From: Prorocentrum cordatum
Taxonomy: Eukaryota > Sar > Dinophyceae > Prorocentrales > Prorocentraceae
Assembly (NCBI GenBank): GCA_963575745.1
Contig: CAUYUJ010009502.1
Span: 63,951 to 127,950 of the forward strand
Reading direction: 5' to 3'
DNA length: 64,000 bases
This document shows, one piece after another, positions 25,638 through 36,260 of the stretch. Below the pieces are notes generated by a model that saw nothing but the letters and a program-made list of their open reading frames with translations, did no database searches and was not told where the DNA came from. The translations under genes and the position numbers were made by a program. Numbering within the stretch: the stretch's first letter is position 1; each line of letters starts with the position of its first letter.

Positions 25638-25710
25638 GAGAGACAAGCATGAGGAGGAGGAGGAGATGGAGGAGGAGGAGGAGGAGGAGGAAAAGGAGGT
25701 GGAGAGTCCC
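25195..25710 (-). repeat. Composite repeat, copy 4 (-), partial
   Basis: Three ~83-bp units in minus orientation (25,195-25,460), then the spacer module (AAGCTTTAGG...AAGCGAAACGCCCAGCC...CCTCGGGGTGCG), then (GAC)n 25,555-25,635 and (AGG)n to about 25,700. The unique module is missing. Confidence 0.8.
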
Positions 25711-26235
25711 GTCCTCCCCTTGTCCCCCTCCTTTCGCCCTCCCCCCTCATGGTGATCCTGCCCTCCCCCTGGTTTTGCTCCTCCTCCCCTCCTCCTCCTC
25801 CTCCTCCTCCTCCTCCTCCTCCTCCTCCTCCTCGTTTTCCTCCTCCTCCTCCTCCTCCCCCACCTCCTCCTCCTCCTCACTTTCGCCCCCCTCTTTCCCT
25901 CCCCTCTCGTACGGCCACGTGCACAGAGAGGCGAAAAGTACCAGCGGCTGGACGCCTTCGTCCACGGCGATGGCTCGAGGACCCCGGATCTCTCTCCGAC
26001 AGCCCCCCATTCTTCCCCATCCCCCCTCATAGTGTCCCTGTTCACTGTTTCTCCTGCTGCTCCTCCTCCTCCTCCTCCTCTTCCTCCTCCTCCTCCACTC
26101 CCCCTCCTCCCCCCCTCCTCCTCCTCCTCCTCCTCCTCCTCCTCCCCTCCTTCTCCTCCTCCTCCTCCTCCTCCTCCTTCTCCTCCTCCTCCTCCACCTC
26201 CTCATTTCCTGCAGCCCTGTTCCTTCTAGATAACT
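25710..26235. repeat. (TCC)n tracts and short spacer
   Basis: (TCC)n at about 25,780-25,885 and 26,050-26,205, separated by about 150 bp of mixed sequence. No gene. Confidence 0.8.
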
Positions 26236-27660
26236 CCTCCGTGTCGCACACCGAGGCTGGTCGAAAGGGCGGGCCAGGAGTCTCGCCTAAGACTCCCTCA
26301 CGATGAAGGACCCTGAAGCTTAAGAAAGCACACATCTGAACTTTAAAGAGGACACAGCTTCACAGATGGAGGGCGGATCGTTTTTCAAAATGTGGCTTTC
26401 GCCGTAGCGCCGCGCACATGCGTTTTAAAGACTTGCAAGAACTTCACGGATTGAGGGCGAGTCGTCTTCAATAGATGGATCTCGCCTGAGCGCCGCGCAC
26501 ATGCGTGTTGAAAACTGCAAGAGCTTCACGGGTTGAGGGCGGGTCGTTTTCAAATGACCCTCTCGCCCAAGCGCCGCGCGCATTCGTTGTAAAAATTTGC
26601 CAGAGCTTCACGGATTGAGGGCGGGCCGTTTTCCAAATATAGCTCTCGCTCTAGCGCCGCGCACATTCGTTTTCAAGATTTGCCAGAGCTTTACGGATTG
26701 AGGGCGGGTCGTTTTCAACATGTGACTCTCGCCTAAGCGCCGCGCGCATTCGTTCTAAAAACTTGTCAGGGGGCTTCACGGATTAAGGGGGGTCGTTTTC
26801 AACATGTAACTCTCGCTTTAGCGCCGCGCACATTCTGTGTACAATTGAAAGAGCTTCACGGATTCAGGGCGGGTCGTCTTCAAAAGATGGCTCTCGCTTT
26901 AGCGCCACGCACTTTGGTTTTCAACATTTGCCAGAGCTGTATGGCTTGAGGGCGGGTGGTTTTCAAAATGTGGCTCTCGCCTAAGCGCCTTGCAACGGAG
27001 CTTCACGGATTGAATCCGGGCCGCTTTCAAAAGATAACTCTCGCTTTAGCGCCGCGCACATTCTGTAGAAAACTGCAAGAGCTTCACGGATTGAAGGCGG
27101 GTCTTTTTCAAAAGATGGTTCTCGCCCGAGCGCCGCGCACACGCGTTAAAATTTGCAGGAGCTTCAGGAATTGAGGGCGGGTCGTTCTCAAAATGACCTT
27201 ATCGCCTAAGCGGCGCGCGCACTCGATGTAGAAATCTGCAAGCGCTTTACGGATTGAGGGCGGGCTATGTTCAAACATGGTTTTCGCTTTAGCACCGCGC
27301 ACATTCATTCGTTTCATCAAAAAAATCAAGGGCTTCACGGATTGAGGGCGGTTGATCGTTTTCAAGATGTCCCTTTTCGCCCTAGCGCCGCTTGAATTAA
27401 AAAGTTGCAAGAGCTCTACAGATCGAGGGAGGGTGGTTTTCGAAATGCGGCTTTCGCCTTAGCGCCGTGCACTTTCATTTTGGAAAGTTGCAAGAGTGTC
27501 ACTGGTTCTCATGGTTCACGCCACACATGGTGTTTTGGAACGTTTGCGTCTTGTCAGGGCGCAACAATTACGTCGACTCGCGGTGTTGACATCCCGGGAA
27601 CGGTGTTCTGCAACGATTCAGGATCGCCAAGCGATTCTTTTCTTCATTGGGAGTAACGCA
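26236..27660 (+). repeat. Composite repeat, copy 5 (+), longest array
   Basis: Spacer at 26,236-26,345 (ACACCGAGGC, CTAAGACTCCCTCA, GAAGCTTAAG), then about 13-14 diverged ~83-bp units to 27,500 (unit starts at 26,358, 26,442, 26,524, 26,606, 26,689), then part of the unique module (GCAACAATTACGTCGACTCG, GATTCAGGATCGCCA) to 27,660. Units repeatedly carry GAGGGCGGGTCGTTTTCAAA and CTCTCGCC...AGCGCCGCGCAC. Confidence 0.9.
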
Positions 27661-27739
27661 TGTTACCCCGGGAGAGGGGGGAAGGGGGTCAGGAGGGGGA
27701 GGTAGGGGTAACGGTGGCCATGGCGCGCACTTATTTTGA

Positions 27740-28025
27740 AACACGCTCCAATTTCGAACACGCTTCACGTTTTTCAAACACGCTTTAATTTCTCAACGCG
27801 CTTTATTCTTGTTAAATACACTAATTTTGAAATGCGCTTCAATCTCGAAAACACCTCAATTCTAAACACGACCCAGAGTTCAAGCACACTCCAATTTTGA
27901 AACACGCTCCAATCTTGAAACACGCTCCAAAACTTAAATACGCTTCAATGTTGAAACACACTTCAATGTTGCAACGAACTCAAAGGTTGGAAAACACTCC
28001 TACTTTAAAACACGCTTAAAATGCA
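27740..28025. repeat. TTGAAACACGCTCCAATT array
   Basis: About twelve diverged ~20-27-bp copies of TTTGAAACACGCTCCAATT. Inverted copies (CAAAATTGAAACGCGTTT) lie at 29,690-29,760. Both blocks adjoin copies of the interspersed repeat described at 28,025-28,190. Confidence 0.85.
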
Positions 28026-28190
28026 AAACACACGAACAACAAAAAAGATGCGAAGGAGGCACAAATGCAACAGGTATTTGGATTATGTGTTTCTTTGAAG
28101 TCTCGAAAAAGGGCGACACATAGAAACCCAAAACATTATGAAAAAACTGGCCAAGCGCGCACACGAATGAAATGCTCATTCTATGTGTGT
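28025..28190 (-). repeat. Interspersed repeat X, inverted copy
   Basis: Read on the minus strand: CATTTCATTCGTGTGCGCGC, then GTGTCGCCCTTTTTCGA, then CTGTTGCATTTGTGCCTCC. Diverged copies occur at 29,160-29,290 (-), 29,535-29,620 (-, the CAGGTCGGCGC end), 29,780-29,976 (+) and 37,705-37,920 (+). No coding potential; possibly a non-autonomous element or old satellite. Confidence 0.7.
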
Positions 28191-28365
28191 GAATTCTCGG
28201 AACATATTGGCGATTGCAAAACGATTAAACTGCAAAAAAATACCCGGCAAAGCAACCTAACAGCGATGTGTAGGAGCATATCTGGAAGCATTCCCCTCAC
28301 GATTCAGATGAGAATCCAGTTGTAGAATTCTGCTGTTCTCGCAGTCGTAGTCGCATTCGCGATGA
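28190..28365. other. Short unique stretch
   Basis: AT-richer sequence between repeat X and the CTCAGC array. Nothing recognised. Confidence 0.4.
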
Positions 28366-28735
28366 CAGTCGCAGCGGCAACGGCAGTCACAGTCACAGCC
28401 TCAGCCTCAGCCTGCCTCAGCCTCAGCCTCAGCCTGCCTCAGCCTCAGCCTGCCTCAGCCTCAGCCTCAGCCTGCTTCAGCCTCAGTCTCAGTCAGCCTT
28501 CAGCCTCGGCGTCAGCCTCAGGCTGCCTCAGCCTCAGCCTGCATCAGCCTCAGCCTCAGCCTCAGCCTGCCTCAGCATCAGCCTGCCTCAGCCTCAGCCT
28601 CAGCCTGCCTCAGCCTCAGCCTCAGCCTGCTTCAGCCTCAGTCTCAGTCTGCCTTCAGCCTCGGCCTCAGCCTCAGCTTGCCTCATCCTCAGCCTGCCTC
28701 AGCCTCAACATCAGCCTGCCTCAGCATTCAAAATG
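28365..28735. repeat. (CTCAGC)n array
   Basis: Degenerate hexamer array of CCTCAGCCTCAGCCTG, about 370 bp. It translates to Ser/Ala or Gln/Pro low complexity; not a gene. Confidence 0.95.
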
Positions 28736-29055
28736 TGGCCCGGGAATGGAGTTCTGGGAACTCGAAGACCACTAAGTGGCCTACAGTTGGCTCCGGACAT
28801 TCAAAATCATGCCCAGGAATGGAACTCTAGGAACTCGAAGACCACGAAGTGGCCTACAGTTGGCTCCGGGCATCCACAATGTGGCCCGGGAATGGAGTTC
28901 TGGGAACTCGAAGACCACGAAGTGGCCTACAATTGGCTCCGGGCATCCAAAATGTGGCCCGCAATGGAGTTCTGGGAAGTCGAAGAGCACGAAGTGGCCT
29001 ACAGTTGGCTCCGAGCATTCAAAATGTGGCCCGGGAATGGAGTTCTGGGAGCGCC
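28735..29055. repeat. 73-bp tandem repeat, ~4.3 copies
   Basis: GTGGCCTAC starts copies at 28,776, 28,849, 28,922 and 28,994 (73, 73, 72 bp). Unit features: ATGTGGCCCGGGAATGGAG, TTCTGGGAACTCGAAGACCA, CGAAGTGGCC. Since 73 is not a multiple of three, each plus frame shows the same three peptides in rotation, so overlapping open frames are a by-product. Confidence 0.95.
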
Positions 29056-29279
29056 AAGAGCGATTTTGCGAGGATGTCCGAAGCGATTTCGGCTTCGGCG
29101 GCAGCCGCCCCGGGTCCCGCCCCGACCCCCCTGAGGAGTCATGATGCTCTCTTTTGGCACCACTAGAAACCTATCAGTCTTCGCTGTTAAGTAAAAAAAC
29201 GCAGACGAGACACAGTTGCAATAGCTAATTGACTCATGATCTTCTTTGGATTATCGGAAAAGGGCGACGCAAGGAAATC

Positions 29280-29500
<221 letters not shown>

Positions 29501-29779
29501 CAGACACAGACGACATGGCTATTTTATTAATTATTGCGCAAACATTATCATAACAGGTCGGCGCAAGCAAAATGAATTGAAATATAAAAATACTTGCGCC
29601 AAGCACGCACGCACACACACACAGACGCACGGAAAGTGTAGCGTGAAGCGTGATTATAAATTGAAGTGTGTTGTAAAAAATAGCGTCTTTCAAAATTGAA
29701 CGGTGTTTCAAAATTGAAGCGCGTTTCAAAATTGAAACGCGTTTGAAAATTCGATCGTTTTGTAAACGTCAACCTGCTC

Positions 29780-29976
29780 TGAGAATTAACACAAGCGGAA
29801 TGATCATTTCATTCGTGTGCGCGCTTGGCGGCTCGTTTTGATTTATTTGGGTGCGTCGCCTTTCTCCGATAATTGAAAAAAATAATGGTTCAAGTAATTG
29901 TTGCATATGTGTCTCCTCCACGTTTTTATCATTTTGCAGGCGCCGAGCTGATCCGAGAATTTACCCCAAAAAATGA
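29780..29976 (+). repeat. Interspersed repeat X, left flank of element 1
   Basis: CATTTCATTCGTGTGCGCGC ... TGTTGCATATGTGTCTCCTC ... GCAGGCGCCGAGCTGATCCG, ending in AAATGA (29,971-29,976), which is repeated at 37,705-37,710 as the target-site duplication of element 1. The right flank (37,705-37,920) is another copy of the same repeat, so element 1 inserted at the junction of two tandem copies of X. Confidence 0.75.
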
Positions 29977-30165
29977 CCGAACACGGTGGAGCGGCGGAAA
30001 CGTAAGCGCGAGCTCTCGCACGCCTTGTTTTCAGTATCAGCTCAGGCTAACATGCGTCTGCCTCCAAGGGGCCGAAGCCCCTGATCGAACCAAAAAGGTT
30101 GCGGAAAGGGGCTGAGTGCCTGGCATCCTCAGAAGGCCTCTAGAGGGACCCTGGGTCAACTCGCA
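29977..30165 (-). repeat. Element 1 LTR, 3' copy (left)
   Basis: 189 bp. On the minus strand it begins TGCGAGTTGACCC and ends CCACCGTGTTCGG. It contains a spliced-leader-like segment (30,083-30,104) and directly after it a hairpin AGGGGC-TTCG-GCCCCT (30,067-30,082). On the minus strand the bases just upstream of this LTR (CTGGGGCG) make only a weak polypurine tract. Confidence 0.93.
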
Positions 30166-31392
30166 CGCCCCAGAATTCCAGATGCCAAGATACCTGCAAG
30201 CAGCCCCCCCTCGCAACTCGACACGGTTCGACCAGGGTTTACACACCAACTCTCGCGCGTAGCGCGTATATCTAGCAGAGAGCGCGCAGCGCTGCAGAAT
30301 ACAAGTGAGCTCGTGCGCCTCGGGTCAGTAGAGGGCGTCGTCCTCGTCGCAGGCCTCCCGAACGCTCCCCTTCTCGTCGCTCTCGAAGCTCTCTCCGCCT
30401 CTCGGATCTTCATCGCCTGATCCTCCCCCACGATAACGTACTCACCCTTCTGCAAGATCCCCCGCAGTAGGTCGGCGCACCCGTTGCGCTTCGTCAGAGA
30501 GTCGGCGATCTGGTGCCGCTTGCCACCCACCCAGCGGATGCTGGCACCGCTGCCCTGCATGCTCTCCTCCAGTATCGCGATGTCCAGAGCGGTCCTCCGG
30601 TCCTTACTCGGGCCACCGGAGATGTTGCGCAGGTGGTCGCACAGGCATTTGCCGTCTGTCACCACGGTCAGCGGGAACGCCCTGCCAGCCCCGGGCGCCG
30701 CCCGGGCGTCCAGGCCAGGGAAAGACAACTGAGCGAACAAGCTGCGTAAGTAGATTCCGTTCGCCAGTCCTTCGTCCACTCCCAGTGTCTCAGCAGCCAG
30801 CGAGCTCGGCACCTTCCGAGCGAGCCGATGAGATCTCCATGCCATTGGGGATATCTTGCCCCACATCCCCTTGCAGATGCTCAGGTCGCCAGCGAGGAGT
30901 AGCCAGCCCGCCTGGCTCGCCTGGTTCTTCGCGTTCGCCCAGGCCGCGTCCGCCACCGCAAAGAAGCCCAGGTTCTTCAAATCAATCGGCCTGATCCAGA
31001 GCGTCGCGCGGGAGAAATCCTTGGCGATCCTGGCCACCCGGCTCCCCTCCAGCAGGTCGGACACCTTCGGCTTCGGGAAAGTGCCCTGCAGCAGCGAGAC
31101 TGGCCCGCTCAGGTCAGGGCGCGTCTCGCGCCCCACATAGTTGAGGGATCCTGCCACGGCCCTCAGCGCGGATATCTCCTGCTCGTTGCATGGCTCGTTG
31201 GGCGTCGCACGGCGCCCGGCTGTGATGTTGATCATCTCGATCTCCTCGACCATGTTCTTCTGGTTGATCTTGACCGACTTGTCGGGCAGCTGCTCCAGCT
31301 GCTTGCCCGGGAAATCGCCCTTGCCCTTCCGGTACTTGCCGAAAGGAAACCGCCGCTTGATCTTTTCCATTGCCCTCTGAATACTCATCGCC
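30166..31392 (-). pseudogene. Element 1 pol: RT C-terminus and RNase H
   Basis: The frame open from 31,544 to 30,156 is colinear with copia pol only from about residue 53 (near 31,390), after a frameshift from the upstream RT frame. It carries the RT thumb/connection (FPFGKYRKGKG, NITAGRRATPNEPCNEQE-type segment) and a full RNase H: Asp in FAVADAAWAN, Glu in LAAETLGVDE, Asp in VVTDGKCLCD and Asp in HQIADSLTKRNG. RNase H removes the RNA strand during reverse transcription. About 100 residues after ADSLTK run into the 3' region and look like read-through of non-coding sequence. The RNase H domain itself appears intact. Confidence 0.85.
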
Positions 31393-33927
31393 TCCGCCGC
31401 GCGTATCTTCCACGGCCAGTGCGATCGAGCCTCGGTACTTGCCGTCCCGGTGCAGGTAGAGTAGGAAGGGGTCGTACGAGCTGATCTTGAATCCCGCGGC
31501 CAGAGCCTCAGTGGTGAAGCTCTTGCACCACTGCAGCGGCGCATCCCCGAGTCCGTAGACGCAGACCAGCACGTCCAGCAGCGACCCCGGCTCGGCTAAA
31601 GGAACTCCGTCAGCGGGTAGCTCACAGTAGAGCGGGCCCTGCTTCCGCTGGTAACGGTACCCGTTCATGAAGGCCGAGCTGATGTCCCCCAGCTCAATGT
31701 CGGAGCCCATGGACACGTTCAGCTGCATGCTCATCATCCAGGCCTGTTTCGATACCATGGGCGAGTAGGTCTCCAGTTCGGCAAGATCTGGGTCCTTGTC
31801 TCCGCGTCCGACCAAGCGGCACTTCGCCTGCCGTCGGCCTTCCTTCTGCTTCCACGTGTAGCAATGTCGGCTAGGCATGATCCTGTCCCCGTGCGTCTTC
31901 CTGATCTCTTTCGCCCCGGACGGTGGCACGATGCGCACGGCCTTCGCGCCCTTGATGTTGCCCCACTCCGTGCCCTTCGCCTCAATGAACTCCTCCTTCT
32001 TATCCTCCGTGAGGTTCTTAAGGCATACCTCCTTCCGCTTCGCCGCCTGCCTGACGGAGAGGAACGCCGCCTCCACTGTACCCGTCGCGTCGTCGGTCAT
32101 GGGCATCTCTGGCGTCTCGTCCACCTGTTTCTTCAGCGACCCGGGTCCGTCCGGCACCGGTGCCGGTGCGTAGCTCTCGCGGGCGCTCCTCTTGGAGGAG
32201 TAGCGCCTCCTCGGGGCCTCGTCGGTCGACGGCTTCCCAATCATCGGGACGTCCTCCTGCTCCTCGGCTGCGCCCTCGCCGTCAGGTCCGAACACTTCCA
32301 GCACCGGGATGGATGGCGCCGTCTCCTCCTTCGGCTGCTCGTTCTTCGTCTCGCTCTCCGTCTGGTCCTCCGCCTCGGGTCCCGGTGGGTCCAGCTGGTC
32401 CGAGATGTCCTCCACAGCTCGCTTACCCTGAGATCCGACAGGCTTGCGCACCCCGCCGGTCTCCGTCACATATCGGTTCGCTTGAACCTCTGCCGTCGCG
32501 GCGGCCCTCAGCTGCTTCCAGCTGCACAGGATGACGCCACCCTGGTAGGACACGTAGGCCTTCCCAGGGATGTTCGTGCTGATGACGGTGGCAGGTCCTC
32601 TCCAGTGCTCCCAGGCCTCTCGCTTGGGCCCCTGCTGCCTCCAGTAGTACACCTTGTCGTCCGGCTTCCAGTCGCCCCGAAAGGGCGTGCTCCTCCTGTT
32701 CTTGGCCCTGTCCAGGCGGTCCAGCACCGACTCCCGGGCGCACGCCTCTCGGGCTGCCAGTCGCAGCCCGATCGACTTCGCGAGGGCTCGGTCTCCTGCA
32801 GCGTGGCGCGACACCGTCTCCAGGCTCAAGTCGTCGTCGTCTTCGCGCGTGCCCTCCGGTAGTCGAACTCCTCGACCAAACACTCGTAGGTCCGCACCTC
32901 TCTCGTTCACCGCGCAGTTGACGGCGTCGAACAGCTCTTCCTGATCGTCGGCGCTCAGGATCGCCTCGGTCAGTCTGATGCGGTAATACGTCCTCTTCCA
33001 GAGCTTGCCCGCCGTCTCGGTCTTGCCGTTCTGGCACTCGCTCTCGGCTCCGACCGGGTCCAGCTCCGTGCCTTCGGCGCTAGCCCTATCCGCGAAGATC
33101 CCGCGGATGGTGCCCTTCTCCTGATCGCTGATGAGGCGCTTTGGTCTCCCGTATGGCCGCATCCAGTGCCTCCGGTACGCCTGCCTGATCGTCGTGCTCT
33201 CTCGGTCCGGGAGCCTGATGACCATCTGCTTGCCCGTTCCCCAGTCGACGATGTTGAGGCACGGGGTGGTCTCGTTCTTGGGCTTGTCCTCGCTGTCCCA
33301 GGTGGTGTCCACGAACAGCAGGTCCACGCCGATCACCTCGTTGAACTCGAAGCTCTCCGGCGTGGGCAGCCTCGCCGGCGGCGTCGACTTGGGGTGCTTC
33401 GTCGCGTCGCAGACGTCGCACTTCTCGATCACCTTCTTCATCGCGTCCAGTAGCTCCGGCTTGGCCTTGGCCTTCTTCAGAACGAAGGTGGTCCTTCGCA
33501 GGCCCGCGTGGCCCAGGTTGGCGCGCACTCGCTTCGCGATCGTCTCCCAGGTCTCGCCTCCTGGTCCGGTGGCCCCTGAGTCATACAGGGCCATCACCAT
33601 GTTCATCTCCTTGATCGGGCGGCCGATATTCTTGCGGATTACCTTGCGGATCGCCTTGACCAGCCTCGGCGGGTACACCTGCGACCACCTCGAGATCTTC
33701 TGCAGCTTCCCGTCCGCGTCGCGCTGGCTGCCGAACACGACGGCGTGCTCGTGGCCCTTCTCGCACCTCTTCTCGAGTTCCTCGGTGTGGTCCAGCGCGG
33801 TGAGGATCGCGGTCGGCTTCTTGATCAGGCCCTGCCCGCTCGGGTCCGCCTGGCTGAACGCGCACTGGCCCAGGATGATCCTCCGGACCCTGGGGTCATC
33901 CATGAGCCTCCGCATCTCCGCCAGGCC
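31393..33927 (-). pseudogene. Element 1 pol: methyltransferase-like C-end, integrase, RT N-terminus
   Basis: One long open frame (933 residues from 33,915; reading open to the TGA at 33,928). First ~60 residues complete the methyltransferase-like domain. Integrase zinc region: NLGHAG, then CDVC (166-169). Catalytic D198 (EVIGVDLLF), D264 (LISDQEKG) and E300 (QNGKTETAG), with exactly 35 residues between the last two (D-x35-E). A WRGPATVI segment fits the copia integrase C-terminus. RT begins with KCRLVGRG and LGDISSAFMNG (D744). Where YVDD is expected the frame reads AVED (834-837), so the first catalytic Asp of the box is Glu. Just after it the frame departs from the family (EYSEGNGKDQ...), and RT continues in another frame, marking a frameshift near 31,390. 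It acts in cDNA synthesis and integration. Confidence 0.88.
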
Positions 33928-34282
33928 TCAGGACGTCGCTGTCCAGGGGTGCTCGAGGTAGAAGTGCCGGCCAGCGTCCAGCTGCATCTTCGCGATCCGG
34001 ATCGCGAATCGCAAGAAGAGAAGGGCCTCCCGGTAGTCCTTTTCCCAGTCGTCGGTCCGCTTGTTCTGGCTCAGGTTCTGGAGCGCACAGAACATTCGGC
34101 ATGGTGGGGTGAGCCCCACCACCTTAGCCTTAGGCTTCCGCCTCTTGATCTCTGCCATCGCCCACATGCGGTCCTCCTTCTTCTGGCGGTCCCAGCCCGT
34201 CTTCAGGTCCAGAGCCAGGTCCCCGGTGATGCCGCCCTGGTTCTCGCAGTCCAGTACTCTGGGCGGTGAGAAGATTTCGGCC
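33928..34282 (-). pseudogene. Element 1: C5-methyltransferase-like domain
   Basis: Residues about 401-517 of the frame open from 35,481. Seen: AEIFSPPRV at the start; DLALDLKTGWD (an Asp-containing motif); LTPPCRMFCALQNL, which matches the Pro-Pro-Cys catalytic loop of C5-cytosine methyltransferases; then FYLEHPWTATS, like the EN/EHP motif after it. The frame ends at TGA (33,928-33,930), where the family normally has Trp in an HPWxATSWG context; the protein continues in the same frame on the other side. Domains of this kind sit between protease and integrase in dinoflagellate copia-like elements (family knowledge). Activity on DNA is inference only; the fold may be degenerate. Confidence 0.7.
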
Positions 34283-36260
34283 AGGTCGTCGGCGGCGCTG
34301 CACTCCTCGAAGTTGCTCACCACCTTGCCGTCGCTCATGAACAAGATCTGCTCCGGGATGTAGTGCACCACGTCCCCCATGATGCGCTTCCACTCCCCGT
34401 TCTTGATGTCCCTGGTCTTCGGCTCCGACGGCTCGAACCCGAACTCCGTCACTATGTCCCAGATGCCCTTGCCGTCCGGGAACTCGTAGATCCACTTCAG
34501 ATCGCTGGTCTCTTCCCCGTGCAAGATGGCAGCGTCGTCGAGTACCTCGCCGGTACCTCGGTCCTTCGTGATGCGCCACCTTACTTGCTTCCAGGCGGGT
34601 TCTCCACCTTGACCTCTCACCGTCCTGGCGCGGGCGGCCCTGTCCTGCTTCTCGCACAACTTCAGGCCGCTCCGTCCTCCCACGAGTCGTCCGAGGGTAG
34701 CCTCTTCCGCGCCCCGTCGGCCATCCTCTCGCCCGCCCTGGGTGACGTCGTGCTCGTCCTGGCCCTGGTCCTTGGTGGTCGGCTGCTCGGGCTCGGCCCC
34801 TGCGGGCTGCTCGCCGCCTCCTCCCGCATCTCGATGTACAGCATGAACTGTCTCATCGCATCGTTGAGGTTCTTCGCTGACCCCCTGATCCAGTCGCAGT
34901 AGTCCGGGCGCTGGGCGAGCACCGCCTCGAACGTCTTGCCCGAGCTGCTCGCTGCCGCCGAGTCCGGACTCACGGAGACCTGAACGCCTTGGTAGCAGCG
35001 CGGCCTCTGAAACTTGCAGCGCAGCGCCTGCGCCTGCCCAGCGCACCAACGCAGCAGCAACACATAATGGGCGAGAAACCCCATCTGTCTGCGATCTGGT
35101 TGGAGCGGGCCTTCGGCATTCGCCGGTGAGATATGGAAAGTTTGCTGAGCGCGCTGAAAGCGTACACCTTCGGGCCTGAGTGGCTGCGCATTGTCCGGGC
35201 TCTCGTTGTTTAGCTCGGGTTTTCGAACCTCGACAGCCTTCTTCGAGCCTCCAAGTGTCTCCGAGGTCCCTGACCTGGTCCCAGACGAGGCCCCCCTGGT
35301 TCCTGAAGTTCCCGAAGGCGTGGTCTGTGATCCCCTTGGTGTCCCCTGGGTTCCCGGAGTCGTGATCCGTGATCCGCTCGACCCCGCCATCGTCGTTCGA
35401 GTAGTCATCGAAGTGCTCGGGCTGGTCGCACTCGGGCTCGAAATCGCCTTCGTCGATGTCCTCAACCTCGTACCCTCGCATCGGTCTGGTTCTTCAGATC
35501 GGGAAGCAGGAACGAGAGCGGCCACCAGCTCTTTGTTTTCCTGCGCAATCGTCGCATCAGTCAGACACCCCACTTCTGGTGTCCTCGTCTCCGCTCTCAT
35601 CGGCCTCGTGAAACCTTGCTCCCCGAAGTCGCACAGAGGGAGGCGCCACTGCTTCGTCTTGGGGTTATCTCGGGATCTCCGAAGGGCCACGGTAACACCC
35701 AGGGCCTTCAAGGTGAGCAATCCCCTGGAGGTGCCCACGATCCCGGAAAGGTCTTCGAGCAAGCCCTCTGAGATCAGCAGCGGGGCCCAGCCTGGCACTA
35801 CGCAAAATTTGAGCACTCCGCTTCTACCTTCAAGGTCCACAGGATACTCGGCAACCCAATGTGACTGAGCGGCCTGGCCATTCGCGAAGTGGAAGCTCCT
35901 GCCGATACTAGGAACGCATATGATACTCAACCCAAAAAGTCTTCTGAGAGCATAGTCGTGCAACGCAATCGCGCGACCCCCAACGATTAGCCTAGAACAC
36001 CCCGTATCCACCATGCCCTCCAAGACGCCCAGTAGCTGGGCTGCTGAAGACTTGCACAACCTCCTCTTCGCTTCCTCGAGACACTCCCGAAACCTGGACG
36101 GGCCCATCTCGACTCCCGAGGGGAATGTGGTGCCGTCGGCGCTGGAGGCCTGCTCGGCCTGGGCCGTCTGCTCGCGCGCCTTCGCGCGCAGCCTGCGCTC
36201 GCGGTTCTTGATCTTCGCCGGGTCGTCGGTCTCGGGCGGCGGCGGCTGTGAGTCCACCGT
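34283..36260 (-). pseudogene. Element 1 pol: retropepsin and linker
   Basis: A 531-residue frame (34,662-36,257) carries a protease active-site motif VDTGCSRLIVGG (D84-T85-G86) and the matching later segment VVPGWAPLLISEGLLEDL, as in Ty1/copia retropepsins that cut the Gag-Pol polyprotein. It is entered by a frame change from gag near 36,260-36,290. After about residue 260 it becomes Ser/Thr/Arg-rich and out of register; the frame 33,928-35,481 (RGYEVEDIDEGDFEP onwards) takes over around 35,480. Whether the gag-to-protease shift is programmed or a mutation cannot be told from one copy. Confidence 0.8.

Noticed and set aside
28365-29055. Regular repeats at 28.4-29.1 kb as a CRISPR array
   Set aside because: Contiguous tandem units without unique spacers, eukaryotic context, no cas genes.
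30083-30104. GGTTCGATC in the element 1 LTR as part of a tRNA gene or tRNA-derived SINE
   Set aside because: No A box, no cloverleaf and no CCA end could be drawn; the B-box likeness is short. Kept only as an alternative to the leader-like reading.
31864-32862. Plus-strand frames of 300 or so codons opposite element 1 pol (also opposite gag and RT)
   Set aside because: They are antisense shadows of GC-rich pol codons, Leu/Arg/Val-rich without any domain.
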